Below are positions 16,020 through 25,696 of a stretch of 64,000 nucleotides of DNA, one piece after another; within the stretch, counting starts at the first letter, position 1; the number at the start of each line of letters is the position of its first letter. This DNA comes from Paracoccus nototheniae. Lineage in GTDB: Bacteria > Pseudomonadota > Alphaproteobacteria > Rhodobacterales > Rhodobacteraceae. The stretch is from positions 1 to 64,000 of the forward strand of contig NZ_RQRT01000015.1 of NCBI RefSeq assembly GCF_004335005.1. Direction: 5' to 3'. A program made the position numbers and the translations under genes. The notes beneath the pieces were generated by a model, which saw only the letters and a program-made list of their open reading frames with translations, was not told the origin of the DNA and made no database searches.

Positions 16020-18476
16020 TTAGCGCATGCAGTTCCTGCGCGCCACCGTGCCCGGCCCGTCTTGTGCCATGCCAAAGCCGCCCAAGCGCACGGAAAGATC
16101 GAAACTGGTCTCGGCCCGCAGCAGATCAGAGCTGCTGAAGCGGCGCGACAGGCCGGTTTCGACGGTGATGCATTCGTTGCGATAGGCCACCCGCAGGGCG
16201 GCGCGCTGTGCCCTGTCGGCGGCGAAATCATAGCGGGTTTCTGCCTCGCCCCACCAGCCGCGCGCGATCTGCCAGCTGAGATTGCCGGCCAGTTCGCTGG
16301 CATCAATGTCGCGGCCCTCGTCCTCGTCGCGGTCGATCCAGATATAGCCTGCCGACAATTGCAGATCCGGACGCAGCCAGCCGACCCGCAATTCGTTGCG
16401 GGAAATAGCGAAATCATCGCCGAACAAGGCCCGGTTGGCGATGGCCAGCCCGTCGCCGCTGTCGTAATGCGCCGCCAGCAACCAGTCCGAGGCGCTGCCG
16501 CCAAGCGGGCTGTCTGCGTCCAGATTGTCGGCGTCGCGCGCACGCAGCACCCGCCCGCCGGTCAGACCAAGCGACCAGCCGGTCGGGTCGATGCGCGTCC
16601 AGGTTGCGCCGATATTGGCGCGCAGCCCGGTTTCGCGGACGTCGGAACCGGGAAAGCGGTTGTCGGAAAACAGATTGCCCTCGTCGAATTCGATCAGGCG
16701 GCTGTCCTCGTTCGGGATGTCGTCATCGCGCCCGCGCGGGGAATACAGAATCTGGACCACCGGTTCGACCAGATGGGTGGCGCCCGCATGGCTGCCCGCC
16801 AGCGGCCAGCGCAATTCGACCCCCACCTGCGGGTCGACACGGGTCACCACATCGTCAAAGCGGTCGTCCTGCGCGATGCGGTACAGATCGGCATCAATGC
16901 CCGCCAGAGCCGCCGCAACCACCCCGCCGGGCAGGATCTGGCTGCGCCGCCAGTCGGCCCCGACCGAGGCCCGCGCCACGTCACGCCCGATCTGATCGTC
17001 ATCCGAGGGACGCCTGTGCGCATGGGCTGACCATTCCAGCAGCACCTCGCCGCCGATCACGCGCGGCTGCACGCGTCGCATCCAGATGACATCGGCCACC
17101 TGTGCGGGCGATGTGGCGTTGTCCTCATCCTCGCGCAGCGAATTATAGTTGCCGACCCGGCCCCAGATCATCTTGTCGCGGCGCACGCGTTCCAGCGACA
17201 GCCCGCTCCACAGCCGGTCGGCATCGGTGATGCCGTAATCCAGCAGATAGGCCCGGTCGGACGCCGTCTGCACCTGCAGCCCCAAGCGATATCCGCGCGG
17301 CAGCGCGAACTGTCCCGCGCCAAAGACATAGCCGCGCGTCTCGCCGGGATCCAGATCGTCGCGGCTGATCGCGCCGGACCATTCGGTGGCGCCATTGGCA
17401 AAGGCCTGACGATAGCGCAGCTCCAGCGTGCGGGTCCGGTCCAGCGAGACGTAGGGCGTGATGGTCAGATCCGCCTGATCGCCAAGCGTCTGGAAATAGG
17501 GCAGCTTTACCCCGAACCCCAGCCCCGAGGTGGTGCGCACCTCGGGCCGCAGAAAGCCCGACCGCCGCCGCACCGTCGGGTCGGGCGCGGTGACCTTGAA
17601 GGGCGCATAGGCCAGCGGCACGCCAAAGGCGCGCAGCTGGGGCCGGTCAAAGGTGATCAGCCGGGTTTCGGCATCATGGGTGATGCGGCGGGCGCGGATT
17701 TCCCACAGCGGCGTCGGATTTTCGGCGCAGATCTGGCAGGACGAGGCGACGACATCGCTCAGCTCGCTGATCCGGCCATCCTCGCGCCGCTCCAGCCGGG
17801 TCGAGGCCAGCTGCAATTCGCGCGCCAGCACCAGCCGTGCGCCCAGAATGATGCCGTCGCGCAATTCGCGGTCCAGCTGGGCGCTGTCGGCGATCAGGAT
17901 CGCATTGTCGGTGGGGTCGGCGGGGTCGGCATCGGCGCCTGCCGTCGTGCCGCCGGGCTGCGACAGATGGATCGGCCCCTCGATGGTCAGATCGCCCGAG
18001 GCGCCGTCGACCACGATGCGCGATGCGATCAGCCGCGACCCCTGATACCAGACCACCACCCCGCCCGAGGCGATCAGCGTCTGATCCCCCTGCAGCTGCA
18101 CGTTGTCGGCCAGCACCGTCGCCGCCGTGCCGCCATCATCGGGGCGCGCCGTGCCGGGCAGGGTCACATTGGCATCGGGGGTCAGCGCCGCCGGGTTCGG
18201 CGGCACGGGGGTGCGGTCGCTCATGGGTTGGCTGGCCAGCGCCTCGGCCTCGGGGGCCAGCGCGGTCACGCCCATATCGACGCCCATCGCGCCGGGCATG
18301 CCGGTCAGCGATGGCATGCCGCTGGCCTGATCCTCGTCGCCAAAGACCGATTGCGCGGCCAGAGGCCCGGCAAGCCCCAAGCCCAGGACCAGAGCGGCCA
18401 GCGCGGCGCCGGTCTTCAGCGTCGCCCATCCCCGGGCGGGGCGCCGGGGCGCCCGTGTCACGATCAGCGCGCTCAT
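16020..18476 (-). CDS. lptD: LPS assembly protein LptD
   Basis: LptD is the outer-membrane barrel that, with LptE, inserts lipopolysaccharide into the outer leaflet. The 818-residue protein has a signal peptide (TGAALAALVLGLGLAGPLAAQ), an OstA/LptA-like jellyroll domain (LADNVQLQGDQTLIASGGVVV to about 280) and a large C-terminal barrel beginning near RSGFLRPEVRTTSGLGFGV. Four cysteines, SCQIC in the jellyroll region and one each in NECITVE and RRNCMR at the end, fit the disulfide pattern that controls LptD maturation. The ATG overlaps the lptG stop by four bases. Confidence 0.95.
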   Translation of the reverse strand: MSALIVTRAPRRPARGWATLKTGAALAALVLGLGLAGPLAAQSVFGDEDQASGMPSLTGMPGAMGVDMGVTALAPEAEALASQPMSDRTPVPPNPAALTPDANVTLPGTARPDDGGTAATVLADNVQLQGDQTLIASGGVVVWYQGSRLIASRIVVDGASGDLTIEGPIHLSQPGGTTAGADADPADPTDNAILIADSAQLDRELRDGIILGARLVLARELQLASTRLERREDGRISELSDVVASSCQICAENPTPLWEIRARRITHDAETRLITFDRPQLRAFGVPLAYAPFKVTAPDPTVRRRSGFLRPEVRTTSGLGFGVKLPYFQTLGDQADLTITPYVSLDRTRTLELRYRQAFANGATEWSGAISRDDLDPGETRGYVFGAGQFALPRGYRLGLQVQTASDRAYLLDYGITDADRLWSGLSLERVRRDKMIWGRVGNYNSLREDEDNATSPAQVADVIWMRRVQPRVIGGEVLLEWSAHAHRRPSDDDQIGRDVARASVGADWRRSQILPGGVVAAALAGIDADLYRIAQDDRFDDVVTRVDPQVGVELRWPLAGSHAGATHLVEPVVQILYSPRGRDDDIPNEDSRLIEFDEGNLFSDNRFPGSDVRETGLRANIGATWTRIDPTGWSLGLTGGRVLRARDADNLDADSPLGGSASDWLLAAHYDSGDGLAIANRALFGDDFAISRNELRVGWLRPDLQLSAGYIWIDRDEDEGRDIDASELAGNLSWQIARGWWGEAETRYDFAADRAQRAALRVAYRNECITVETGLSRRFSSSDLLRAETSFDLSVRLGGFGMAQDGPGTVARRNCMR

Positions 18477-19582
18477 CCGTCCTCCCGCTTCAGGATCAGG
18501 CCCAGGGCCAGCATGGCGCCGACCAGCACCGGGGTCCATGCCGCCATCGGCGGTGGGATCTGTCCGTTATCGCCCAGAACCTGCGCCAGATTGCGCAAAA
18601 AGAACAGCGCGATCCCGGCGCCAAAGGCCATCAGGACCGCCGCCCCCGCATTGCGCCCGCGCATATGCTGCATGGTAAAGGCGGCGGCGATCATCACCAT
18701 CGCGGCCATCAGGAAGGGGCGGGCCAGTTCCATCTGGAACCAGACCTTGTGGCGGGCGGCGGAAAAGCCCGCACGTTCCAGCCCGGCGATAAAGGTGGGC
18801 AGTTGCCAGACGGGCACCGATTCGGGGCGTCCGAACCCGTCGCGGATGCCCTGCGCGGTCAGATCCGAGGCCAGCACCATCGCCGCGCTGCGCACCACCC
18901 GCGCCTGCGGATTTTCCTGATCCAGCGGGTAATCACTGACCTGATGCAATTGCCACGCGCCGGGCGTCAGCCGCGCCTCGCGGGCCTCGATCCGGCGGAT
19001 CGGACCTGCCTCGGCGTCAAAAACCAGAAAGCTGGCATCATACAGCGTCACCGCATCGGGGCTGGCGCGGCGCGCGCGGATGACGATCTGCCCGGCCTCT
19101 TGTCCGCCCTCCTGCATGGCCTGACGCAGCCAGACGGCGCTGTCGCCGACGCTGACGGTCTGGCTGCCCGCGCGCCCGATCTGGGCCACCGCCTCGTCAT
19201 AAAGCGACCCGGTGGCGGCGACCAAGGGGTTCAAAAGCCCCACGGTCAGCGCGCCAAGCGCCACCGCCGTGGCCACGGGCGCTGCGATCACCCGCAGGGC
19301 CGAGCGTCCCGAGGCGCGGATCGCCACCATCTCCGAACTGCGCGCCAGTCCCAGAAACAGCGCGATCCCCGCCAGCACGGTCATCAGCGGCAGAATCGCA
19401 TAAAAGCTGCCGGTGATGTTCAGCGCCGCCAGACGTGCAGCGCCCGCCAGCCCGATATCGCGGTCGGAAAAGCGGCGGATGATCTCGATCATGTCGATCA
19501 GGAACAGGATCAGCAGGAAAACCCCCGCGATCATCAGAAAACTGCGCAGGAACCGCCCCGCCACATACCATGCCAGAATCAT
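18473..19582 (-). CDS. lptG: LPS export ABC transporter permease LptG
   Basis: LptG is one of two inner-membrane permeases of the LptB2FG extractor, which lifts LPS to the LptC/A/D bridge. At 369 residues it has the family layout: three N-terminal membrane segments (FLMIAGVFLLILFLIDMIEI, GSFYAILPLMTVLAGIALFLG and a third near APVATAVALGALTVGLL), a periplasmic jellyroll and three C-terminal segments. The coupling-helix region RSSEMVAIRASG is present. The ATG at 19582 overlaps the lptF stop by four bases. The ATPase gene lptB is not in this window. Confidence 0.95.
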   Translation of the reverse strand: MILAWYVAGRFLRSFLMIAGVFLLILFLIDMIEIIRRFSDRDIGLAGAARLAALNITGSFYAILPLMTVLAGIALFLGLARSSEMVAIRASGRSALRVIAAPVATAVALGALTVGLLNPLVAATGSLYDEAVAQIGRAGSQTVSVGDSAVWLRQAMQEGGQEAGQIVIRARRASPDAVTLYDASFLVFDAEAGPIRRIEAREARLTPGAWQLHQVSDYPLDQENPQARVVRSAAMVLASDLTAQGIRDGFGRPESVPVWQLPTFIAGLERAGFSAARHKVWFQMELARPFLMAAMVMIAAAFTMQHMRGRNAGAAVLMAFGAGIALFFLRNLAQVLGDNGQIPPPMAAWTPVLVGAMLALGLILKREDG

Positions 19583-20706
19583 GAGGCCACCCTGCGCATT
19601 CTGGGGCCACGCGGTCTGGCGGCCATCCATAACAGCCCCGCGCACAGCGCCGCCCCCAAGGCTGCGGGCAGATACAGCAGCGGCCACAGGGCGACATCGC
19701 GCCCGACCTGATTGGCGGCGGCATTGGACAGGAACTGCACCCCGATCAGCGCGACGATCGCCCAGCCCACCTGCCGCCAGACGCCAAAGCGGGAAAACCC
19801 GCCGATCATCAGCGTCGCAAAGCCGATCATCGCGGCGACGGGCGACAGCAGGGGCTGGGCGATCCGCTCATGCGCCTCGCGGCGGGCATCGCCGGGCGTG
19901 GCGCCGGTCGCCTCCAGCAGGGCGGCATCGGGCGACAGCAGGCGCAGCGTGCCATAATCGCGCAGATCGCGGCCCCTTGTACCGCCGCCATGGAACATCG
20001 CCCCGATATCATAGCTGAATTCGGCAAAGCGGGTCACCGACAGAACCGGCCCGGTGGCACTGGTCCGCAGGTTCTGGGCCATCCCCTGCAACAGGACCAG
20101 CACCGGCCCGGCCTCGGCCCGGACCACCAGCGCCTCTTGCGCGGTATAGCTGACGACATTGGCCGGATCGCGGCCATCCTCGATGAACAGGTCCAGCAGC
20201 CGCCCGTCCCCCGCCACATCGCGGATGAACAGCGTCACCCCCGGCGCGGGATACTGAAAGGCGCCCGGCCGCAGGAACTGGGCGGTCACATTCTCGGCGA
20301 TCTCGGCAGAGCGGTCGGCCAGCCGGGCGCGGGCCAGAGGCACCAGCCCGTGGACCAGCACCGCCACCATCATCCCCACGAAGACCCCAAAGATCAGCAC
20401 CGGGCGGGCCAGCCGCCACGGGCCCAGCCCCGCCGCCTGCATCGCCACCAGCTCGGATTCGCCGGACAGGCGGTTGGTGCCATAGGCAGTCGCCGCAAAG
20501 GCCGCCACCGGCAGCACCACCGAAATGACCAGCGGCAGGGTCAGTGCGGTGAATTCCAGCACCACCAGCGCCGTCTGGCCATCGTTCAGCAGGTCGTCGA
20601 ACAGGCCGACCGCACGGTTGATCCAATAGACCGACACCAGCACCAGCGCAAAGAACCCGAACAGCGTCAGCAGCTGACCAAGAATATAACGGTCGATCCG
20701 GGGCAT
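19579..20706 (-). CDS. lptF: LPS export ABC transporter permease LptF
   Basis: This is the partner of LptG in the LPS extractor. The 375-residue protein starts MPRIDRYILGQLLTLFGFF, typical of LptF, and has the coupling-helix motif GESELVAMQAAGLGPW, a periplasmic domain (PGVTLFIRDVAGDGRLLDLFIEDGRD) and three C-terminal membrane helices. AAAGG lies six bases before the ATG at 20706; the ATG at 20721 lacks spacing. It is the first gene of the lptF-lptG-lptD-surA-pdxA-rsmA chain and is divergent from pepA. Confidence 0.95.
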   Translation of the reverse strand: MPRIDRYILGQLLTLFGFFALVLVSVYWINRAVGLFDDLLNDGQTALVVLEFTALTLPLVISVVLPVAAFAATAYGTNRLSGESELVAMQAAGLGPWRLARPVLIFGVFVGMMVAVLVHGLVPLARARLADRSAEIAENVTAQFLRPGAFQYPAPGVTLFIRDVAGDGRLLDLFIEDGRDPANVVSYTAQEALVVRAEAGPVLVLLQGMAQNLRTSATGPVLSVTRFAEFSYDIGAMFHGGGTRGRDLRDYGTLRLLSPDAALLEATGATPGDARREAHERIAQPLLSPVAAMIGFATLMIGGFSRFGVWRQVGWAIVALIGVQFLSNAAANQVGRDVALWPLLYLPAALGAALCAGLLWMAARPRGPRMRRVAS

Positions 20707-20818
20707 GGCTGGCCTTTGCATGCGTGACGTTCCGTCCTGCTTAGCGGCAAGGGCGGCTCTGGAAAAGGGCCGGGCGGGGGTCTAGGGTCATCCGCAACCA
20801 GACGTGAGGACCGTTTCC
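20707..20818. promoter_or_regulatory. Divergent lptF-pepA promoter region
   Basis: These 112 bases must hold promoters for the six-gene lptF chain (minus) and for pepA (plus). I see no clear consensus elements beyond the two ribosome binding sites. Confidence 0.4.
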
Positions 20819-22399
20819 ATGACCCAGCCTGTCGAAATCAACTTTACCGACGTCAATGCAGATCTGCTGGCGGACCATCCGGGGCGCGTGGCGCTGATCC
20901 TGACCAGCACCGACAAGCTGGCCGGAAAACTGCCCCGCCCCGCGCGAGAGGCGGCGATCCGCGCGCTGGCGTCCAAGGCCGGCAAGGCACTGAAACCCGG
21001 CCAATCGCTGGAACTGGCCTTCCCCGCCGGCATGGCGGCGGATGCGCTGGTGCTGGTCTTTCTGCCCAACGCCTCATCCCAGGCCGAGGCGCGGCGCGCG
21101 GGTGCGGCGCTTGGCGCGAAACTGGGCCGCAGCCACACGCTGATTCTGGCGGGCGCGCACAGGCTGGCCGGGGATGTGGCCCTTGGGCTGGCGCTGCGCG
21201 GCTATGATTTCTCGGTCTATCAGACCAAACCGTCCGAGGCGGGGGCCACCGCGCAGTCGGGCGGTCTCATGCCCGAATCAGAGGGTCAGGCCCCCGATGC
21301 CCTTCTGGGCGATGCGCAAGCCGATGACCGGCTGGAAGCGCCCGCCGCCGAGGTGTCCGACAAGGCCCGCGTCACGATGATGGTCAAGGATCCCGAAGGT
21401 CTGGCCAAGGTCGCAGGGTCCGCCGCAGCCGTGGCCGAAGGTGTGTTCTTCACCCGCGATCTGGTCAACGAACCCGCCAACGTCCTGACCACCAGCGATT
21501 TCGCCGACCGCCTGCTGGCGATGCGCGAACTAGGGTTGGACGTCGAGGTGCTGGACGAGCCGGAATTGGCGAAACTGGGCATGCGCGCGCTGCTGGCCGT
21601 GGGTCAGGGCAGCGAAAGCCCCTCCAAGGTCGTGGTCATGCGCTGGAATGGCGGTGGCGATCAGGCGCCTCTGGCGCTTGTCGGCAAGGGCGTCGTTTTT
21701 GACACCGGCGGCATCTCGATCAAGCCCGGCGCCGGGATGGAGGAGATGACGATGGACATGGGCGGTGCGGGCGTCGTGGCGGGCGTCATGCGCACGCTGG
21801 CCCTGCGCCGCGCCAAGGCCAATGTCGTCGGTCTGGTCGGTCTGGTCGAAAACATGCCCGACGGTCGCGCCTATCGCCCCGGCGACATCCTGAAATCGAT
21901 GAAGGGCGACACGATCGAGGTCGTGAACACCGATGCCGAAGGCCGGCTCGTTCTGGCCGATGTGATGTGGTACGCGCAGGACCGCTTCAAACCCTCGGCG
22001 ATGATCGATCTGGCGACGCTGACCGGGGCGGTGATCATCGCGCTTGGCCATGACAATGCCGGGGTCTTCTCGAATGACGACACGCTGTCCGACCAGATCC
22101 TGCAGGCCGCCCGGGCCGAGGGTGAGGGCGCGTGGCGCCTGCCTCTGGGGCCGTCCTATGACGGGCTGATCAAGTCGCGGCTGGCTGATATGAAGAACTC
22201 GGGCGGTCGTGCCGCAGGCTCGATCACCGCTGCGCAGTTTCTGGCCCGCTTCGTGCGTGATGGCCAGCCCTGGGCGCATATCGACATCGCGGGCGTGGCC
22301 CTGCCGCCCGCCGCCACCGATCTGGCCCCGCGCGGCGCGACGGGCTGGGGCGTGATGACGCTGGACCGTCTGGTGCGCGACAGCTTCGAACGCCCGTGA
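20819..22399 (+). CDS. pepA: Leucyl aminopeptidase (cytosol aminopeptidase, M17)
   Basis: PepA is a hexameric two-metal aminopeptidase that removes N-terminal leucine and other residues; some family members also bind DNA. The 526-residue protein has the variable N-terminal macro-like domain and the M17 catalytic domain: GKGVVFDTGGISIKPGAGM, DMGGAGVV, NMPDGRAYRPGD and the signature NTDAEGRLVLAD. GAGGA lies eight bases upstream of the ATG at 20819. holC follows 103 bases later, an association (pepA-holC) seen widely in proteobacteria. Confidence 0.97.
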   Translation: MTQPVEINFTDVNADLLADHPGRVALILTSTDKLAGKLPRPAREAAIRALASKAGKALKPGQSLELAFPAGMAADALVLVFLPNASSQAEARRAGAALGAKLGRSHTLILAGAHRLAGDVALGLALRGYDFSVYQTKPSEAGATAQSGGLMPESEGQAPDALLGDAQADDRLEAPAAEVSDKARVTMMVKDPEGLAKVAGSAAAVAEGVFFTRDLVNEPANVLTTSDFADRLLAMRELGLDVEVLDEPELAKLGMRALLAVGQGSESPSKVVVMRWNGGGDQAPLALVGKGVVFDTGGISIKPGAGMEEMTMDMGGAGVVAGVMRTLALRRAKANVVGLVGLVENMPDGRAYRPGDILKSMKGDTIEVVNTDAEGRLVLADVMWYAQDRFKPSAMIDLATLTGAVIIALGHDNAGVFSNDDTLSDQILQAARAEGEGAWRLPLGPSYDGLIKSRLADMKNSGGRAAGSITAAQFLARFVRDGQPWAHIDIAGVALPPAATDLAPRGATGWGVMTLDRLVRDSFERP

Positions 22400-22502
22400 C
22401 CGGTGCGCCCATCGCCGGCGTCTTGCCCAGCCCCCGCGACGCCGTGGGGGCCCTCCGGCGCCGGGGCGGCCCCGGCCTGTGGCGTGCGCGGGGTCACGCC
22501 TG

Positions 22503-22952
22503 ATGGGCAAGGCGCTGTTCTATCATCTCACCCGCTCGCCTGCCGAGACGCTACTGCCGGTCCTTCTGACCAAGGCGCTGTCGGCAGGCTGGCGGGTGGA
22601 ACTGCGCGCCCCGGATGCCGCCCGGCTGGATCATCTGGACCAGCATCTGTGGCAAGGCGACGGATTTCTGCCGCATGGCCGCGCGGGCGGTGCCCATGAC
22701 GCGCGCCAGCCGGTCCTGCTGACCCTGCCCGGCCAGCCCCCCGCCAACAACCCGGCCTGCCTCATGGCGCTGGACGGGGTCGAGATCGCGCCGGCCGATG
22801 CCGCAACCCTCGACCGCACCTGCATTCTCTTCGACGGCGGCGACACCACCGCCACCGACCGCGCCCGCACCCAATGGCGCGCCCTGACCGGCGCCGGCAT
22901 CGAGGCCGAATACTGGTCCGAGGATTCGGGCCGTTGGGAACGCAAACGCTGA
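22503..22952 (+). CDS. holC: DNA polymerase III chi subunit
   Basis: The chi subunit links the clamp-loader complex (through psi) to single-strand binding protein. The 149-residue protein begins MGKALFYHLTRSPAETLLP, with LLTKALSAGWRV, DQHLWQGDGFLPHG and PVLLTL, all family features. It follows pepA on the same strand. The ribosome binding site is poor, so translation may depend on readthrough from pepA mRNA. It ends in a convergent gap with urtE that is occupied by a repeat copy. Confidence 0.94.
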   Translation: MGKALFYHLTRSPAETLLPVLLTKALSAGWRVELRAPDAARLDHLDQHLWQGDGFLPHGRAGGAHDARQPVLLTLPGQPPANNPACLMALDGVEIAPADAATLDRTCILFDGGDTTATDRARTQWRALTGAGIEAEYWSEDSGRWERKR

Positions 22953-22967
22953 CCCTCCCGATCGCTC

Positions 22968-23040
22968 TTCTTCTTCACGAAAATATCCCCGGGGGGTGAA
23001 TTGGCCGCAGGCCAAGAGGGGGGCTGGCAGCCCCCCCCCC
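22968..23040 (-). repeat. Dispersed intergenic repeat, copy 8
   Basis: Read on the minus strand: a long G-run/C-run hairpin (GGGGGGGGG-CTGCCAGCCCCCC), a GGCC-rich mini-hairpin, CCCCCCGG, GGATATTT and the tail TCGTGAAGAAGAAG. It fills the convergent gap between holC and urtE and lies downstream of urtE. Confidence 0.85.
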
Positions 23041-23074
23041 TTACTCCGCCCGCGGCCACGTTCCCGATTTGGGA

Positions 23075-23782
23075 TTACACTTCGGCATGCCCCGCCAGCC
23101 GCGCATGCAGATCCTCGCGCCGCAGACTGGCCTTGGCGCCCTGCATGACGGCGCGACCCCGCTCCATCACCAGAAACTGATCGCCCAGATCCCATGCGAA
23201 ATCGAAAAACTGCTCGACCAGCACGATGGCCATGTCGCCCCGGTCGCGCAGGGTGGCGATCACCCGGCCGATCTGGGCGATGATATTGGGCTGGATCCCC
23301 TCGGTCGGCTCGTCCAGCAGCAGCACGCGAGGTCTGGTGATCAGCGCGCGGGCGATGGCCAGCTGCTGTTGCTGACCGCCCGACAGATCGCCGCCGCGCC
23401 GATGGGCCATCTCGGCCAGCACGGGAAAGCTGTCGAAGATCTCGTCGGGGATCTTGCGGTCCGCGCGGGGCAGGCAGGCAAAGCCGGTCTCCATGTTCTC
23501 GCGCACGGTCAGCATCGGAAAGATCGCCCGGCCCTGCGGGACATAGCCGACGCCCATCCGCGCCATCTTCTGTGCCGCCAGCCGCCCCAGCTCCTTGCCA
23601 TCATAGCGGATCTCGCCGCCCGAACGGGGATGCCGCCCGGCCAGCAGGTTCATCAGCGATGTCTTGCCCACGCCATTGTTGCCCATCACGCAGGTGACCT
23701 CGCCGGGCCGGGCCGTGATGTCGATGCCATGCAGGATCTGGCTGCCGCCGTAATGCAGGGTCAGGTTCGTCGCCTCTAACAT
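23075..23782 (-). CDS. urtE: Urea ABC transporter ATP-binding subunit UrtE
   Basis: UrtE is one of two ATPases of the high-affinity urea importer. The 235-residue protein is LivF-like: Walker A GNNGVGKTS, the family sequence YVPQGRAIFPMLTVRENMETG, signature LSGGQQQQLAIARAL, Walker B VLLLDEPTEGIQPNII and H-loop-like region VLVEQFFDFA. PQGRAIFPMLTV and EGIQPNII separate UrtE from amino-acid LivF proteins. It is the last gene of urtABCDE, one base after urtD. Confidence 0.96.
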   Translation of the reverse strand: MLEATNLTLHYGGSQILHGIDITARPGEVTCVMGNNGVGKTSLMNLLAGRHPRSGGEIRYDGKELGRLAAQKMARMGVGYVPQGRAIFPMLTVRENMETGFACLPRADRKIPDEIFDSFPVLAEMAHRRGGDLSGGQQQQLAIARALITRPRVLLLDEPTEGIQPNIIAQIGRVIATLRDRGDMAIVLVEQFFDFAWDLGDQFLVMERGRAVMQGAKASLRREDLHARLAGHAEV

Positions 23783-23783
23783 C

Positions 23784-24524
23784 TCATCGCCCCAGATAGA
23801 CGTCGATGACGTCGGGATTGCGGGTCACATGGTCCAGGCTGCCCTCGGCAAGCACGGACCCCTGATGCAGCACCGTCACCTTGCAGTTCAGGCGGCGCAC
23901 GAAATCCATGTCATGTTCCACCACCACCACCGCCCGCGTCTCGGCCAGACGGCACAGCAACGAGGTGGTCTGTTCACGTTCCGCCAGCGTCATGCCCGCC
24001 GCCGGTTCATCGACCAGCAGAAGGCGTGGCGCCGAGGCCAGCAGCATGCCGATCTCCAGCCATTGTTTCTGGCCGTGGCTCAGCTCGCCCGCCTTGCGGT
24101 CGACGGCGTCGGACAGGCCCACCTCGGCGGCCAGATCGGCCACACGCGCCGCAGATTCGCCGGACGGGCGCCAGCCCAGCACCGAAAACGGGCTGCGGTC
24201 GGCCTTCAGCGCCATGATCAGATTGTCGGCGACCGACTGATCCTCGAACACGGTGGGGCGCTGGAACTTGCGGCCGATCCCCTCGCGGGCGATCTGCGCC
24301 TCGTTCATCTTCAGCAGCGACTTGCCCGTCTCGCCGAACCGCACCTCGCCTTCGTCGGGGCGGGTCTTGCCGGTGACGATATCCATGAAGGTGGTCTTGC
24401 CCGCGCCATTGGGGCCGATCACCGCACGCAGTTCGACCTCGTTGATGGAAAAGGACAGATTGTTGATCGCCTTGAACCCGTCAAAGCTTTTGCTGATCCC
24501 GTTCACTTCCAGCAGCGCGCTCAT
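23784..24524 (-). CDS. urtD: Urea ABC transporter ATP-binding subunit UrtD
   Basis: UrtD is the LivG-like ATPase of the urea importer. At 246 residues it shows Walker A GPNGAGKTT, KFQRPTVFEDQSVADNL (typical of UrtD), the signature LSHGQKQWLEIGMLL and Walker B LLLVDEPAAGMT. The ATG overlaps the urtC stop by four bases, so the two are translationally coupled. Confidence 0.96.
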   Translation of the reverse strand: MSALLEVNGISKSFDGFKAINNLSFSINEVELRAVIGPNGAGKTTFMDIVTGKTRPDEGEVRFGETGKSLLKMNEAQIAREGIGRKFQRPTVFEDQSVADNLIMALKADRSPFSVLGWRPSGESAARVADLAAEVGLSDAVDRKAGELSHGQKQWLEIGMLLASAPRLLLVDEPAAGMTLAEREQTTSLLCRLAETRAVVVVEHDMDFVRRLNCKVTVLHQGSVLAEGSLDHVTRNPDVIDVYLGR

Positions 24525-25693
24525 GCCCGGCCCCTCTTGTTCAGCAGATCGAAGATGCCCGCGATGCCCTTGGGCGCATAGAGTGTGACCAGCACGAAGG
24601 ACAGGCCAAGCGCGACCTGCCACCAGTCCACCCAGTTCACCACATAGCCGGGCAGATGGATCGAGGGTGCCCGCCCGCCGGTGAACCATGTCGACAGCAG
24701 TGACACGACAAAGGCCCCGATGACTGCGCCATAAAGCCGCCCCCGCCCGCCGATGGCCACCCAGACCGCCAGATAGATCGAGGCGATGGGCATCATCTCG
24801 GCCGGGTTGATGATCCCGGCCTGCGGATAATACAGCGCGCCTGCGATCGCGGTGATCATCGCGGCGACGGTAAAGACGACCAGCTTGAACCCCTCGACCG
24901 GATAGCCCAGAAACCGCACACGGGTTTCGTCGTCGCGGATGGCGCGGACCACGCTGCCGAACTTGCCGCTGACCAGCCACGCCGCCAGCACATAGACCAG
25001 CCCAAGCGCCCCGGCAGATGCCCACAGGAACCAGACCGACAGCGTCGCCTGATCGACCGCGTCCATGCCGGGCAGGTTCTGCAGCCCCGACAGGCCGTTA
25101 TTGCCGCGAAAGCCGCTGTCGTTCTGAAACAGCCACAACGCCAGCGCCAGCGTCATCGCTTGCGTCAGGATCGACAGATAGACGCCGTTGACGCGGCTGC
25201 GAAAGGCCAGCCAGCCGAAGACCAGCGCCAGAAGGCCCGGCACCGCGACCACAAGGATCAGCTGCAGCGGCAGGGAATGCGCGAAGCTCCAGACCAGCGG
25301 CAGATCGGCGCTGCCGACCACGCCAAAGATCTGGTTGGTGACCCCGTCGCGGATCTCTTGCGGGGTGGCGGGGATGGGGTTCTGCGCCTGCGAGGCGATG
25401 ACGATCCCCTCGGTCCGGGCATACATCAGCCATTGCCCGATCATGTAGCCGCCAAGCGCAAAGAACGCCATCTGGCCAAGCGACAGGATGCCCAGATAGC
25501 CCCAGACCAGATCCATTCCGACCGCCGCCATCGCCAGACACAGGGTCATGCCAAGCGTCTTGACCATCGAGGTGGGGATGACCCCCGTCCCATAGGCATG
25601 GCTGAGCAGGGTGACGGCGATCGTGAACACCGCCAGCACCGCCAGCATGATCAGGGTCGAGGGGGTGCGCAGGATGAAGGGAGTTCGCGTCAT
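24521..25693 (-). CDS. urtC: Urea ABC transporter permease UrtC
   Basis: UrtC is the LivM-like inner-membrane permease of the urea importer. The 390-residue protein has about ten hydrophobic segments and the family features GYLGILSLGQMAFFALGGYMIG, SRVNGVYLSILTQAMTLAL, AIRDDETRVRFLGYPVEGFK and GGRGRLYGAVIGA. It is placed three bases after urtB and overlaps urtD. Confidence 0.96.
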   Translation of the reverse strand: MTRTPFILRTPSTLIMLAVLAVFTIAVTLLSHAYGTGVIPTSMVKTLGMTLCLAMAAVGMDLVWGYLGILSLGQMAFFALGGYMIGQWLMYARTEGIVIASQAQNPIPATPQEIRDGVTNQIFGVVGSADLPLVWSFAHSLPLQLILVVAVPGLLALVFGWLAFRSRVNGVYLSILTQAMTLALALWLFQNDSGFRGNNGLSGLQNLPGMDAVDQATLSVWFLWASAGALGLVYVLAAWLVSGKFGSVVRAIRDDETRVRFLGYPVEGFKLVVFTVAAMITAIAGALYYPQAGIINPAEMMPIASIYLAVWVAIGGRGRLYGAVIGAFVVSLLSTWFTGGRAPSIHLPGYVVNWVDWWQVALGLSFVLVTLYAPKGIAGIFDLLNKRGRA

Positions 25694-25696
25694 GGG

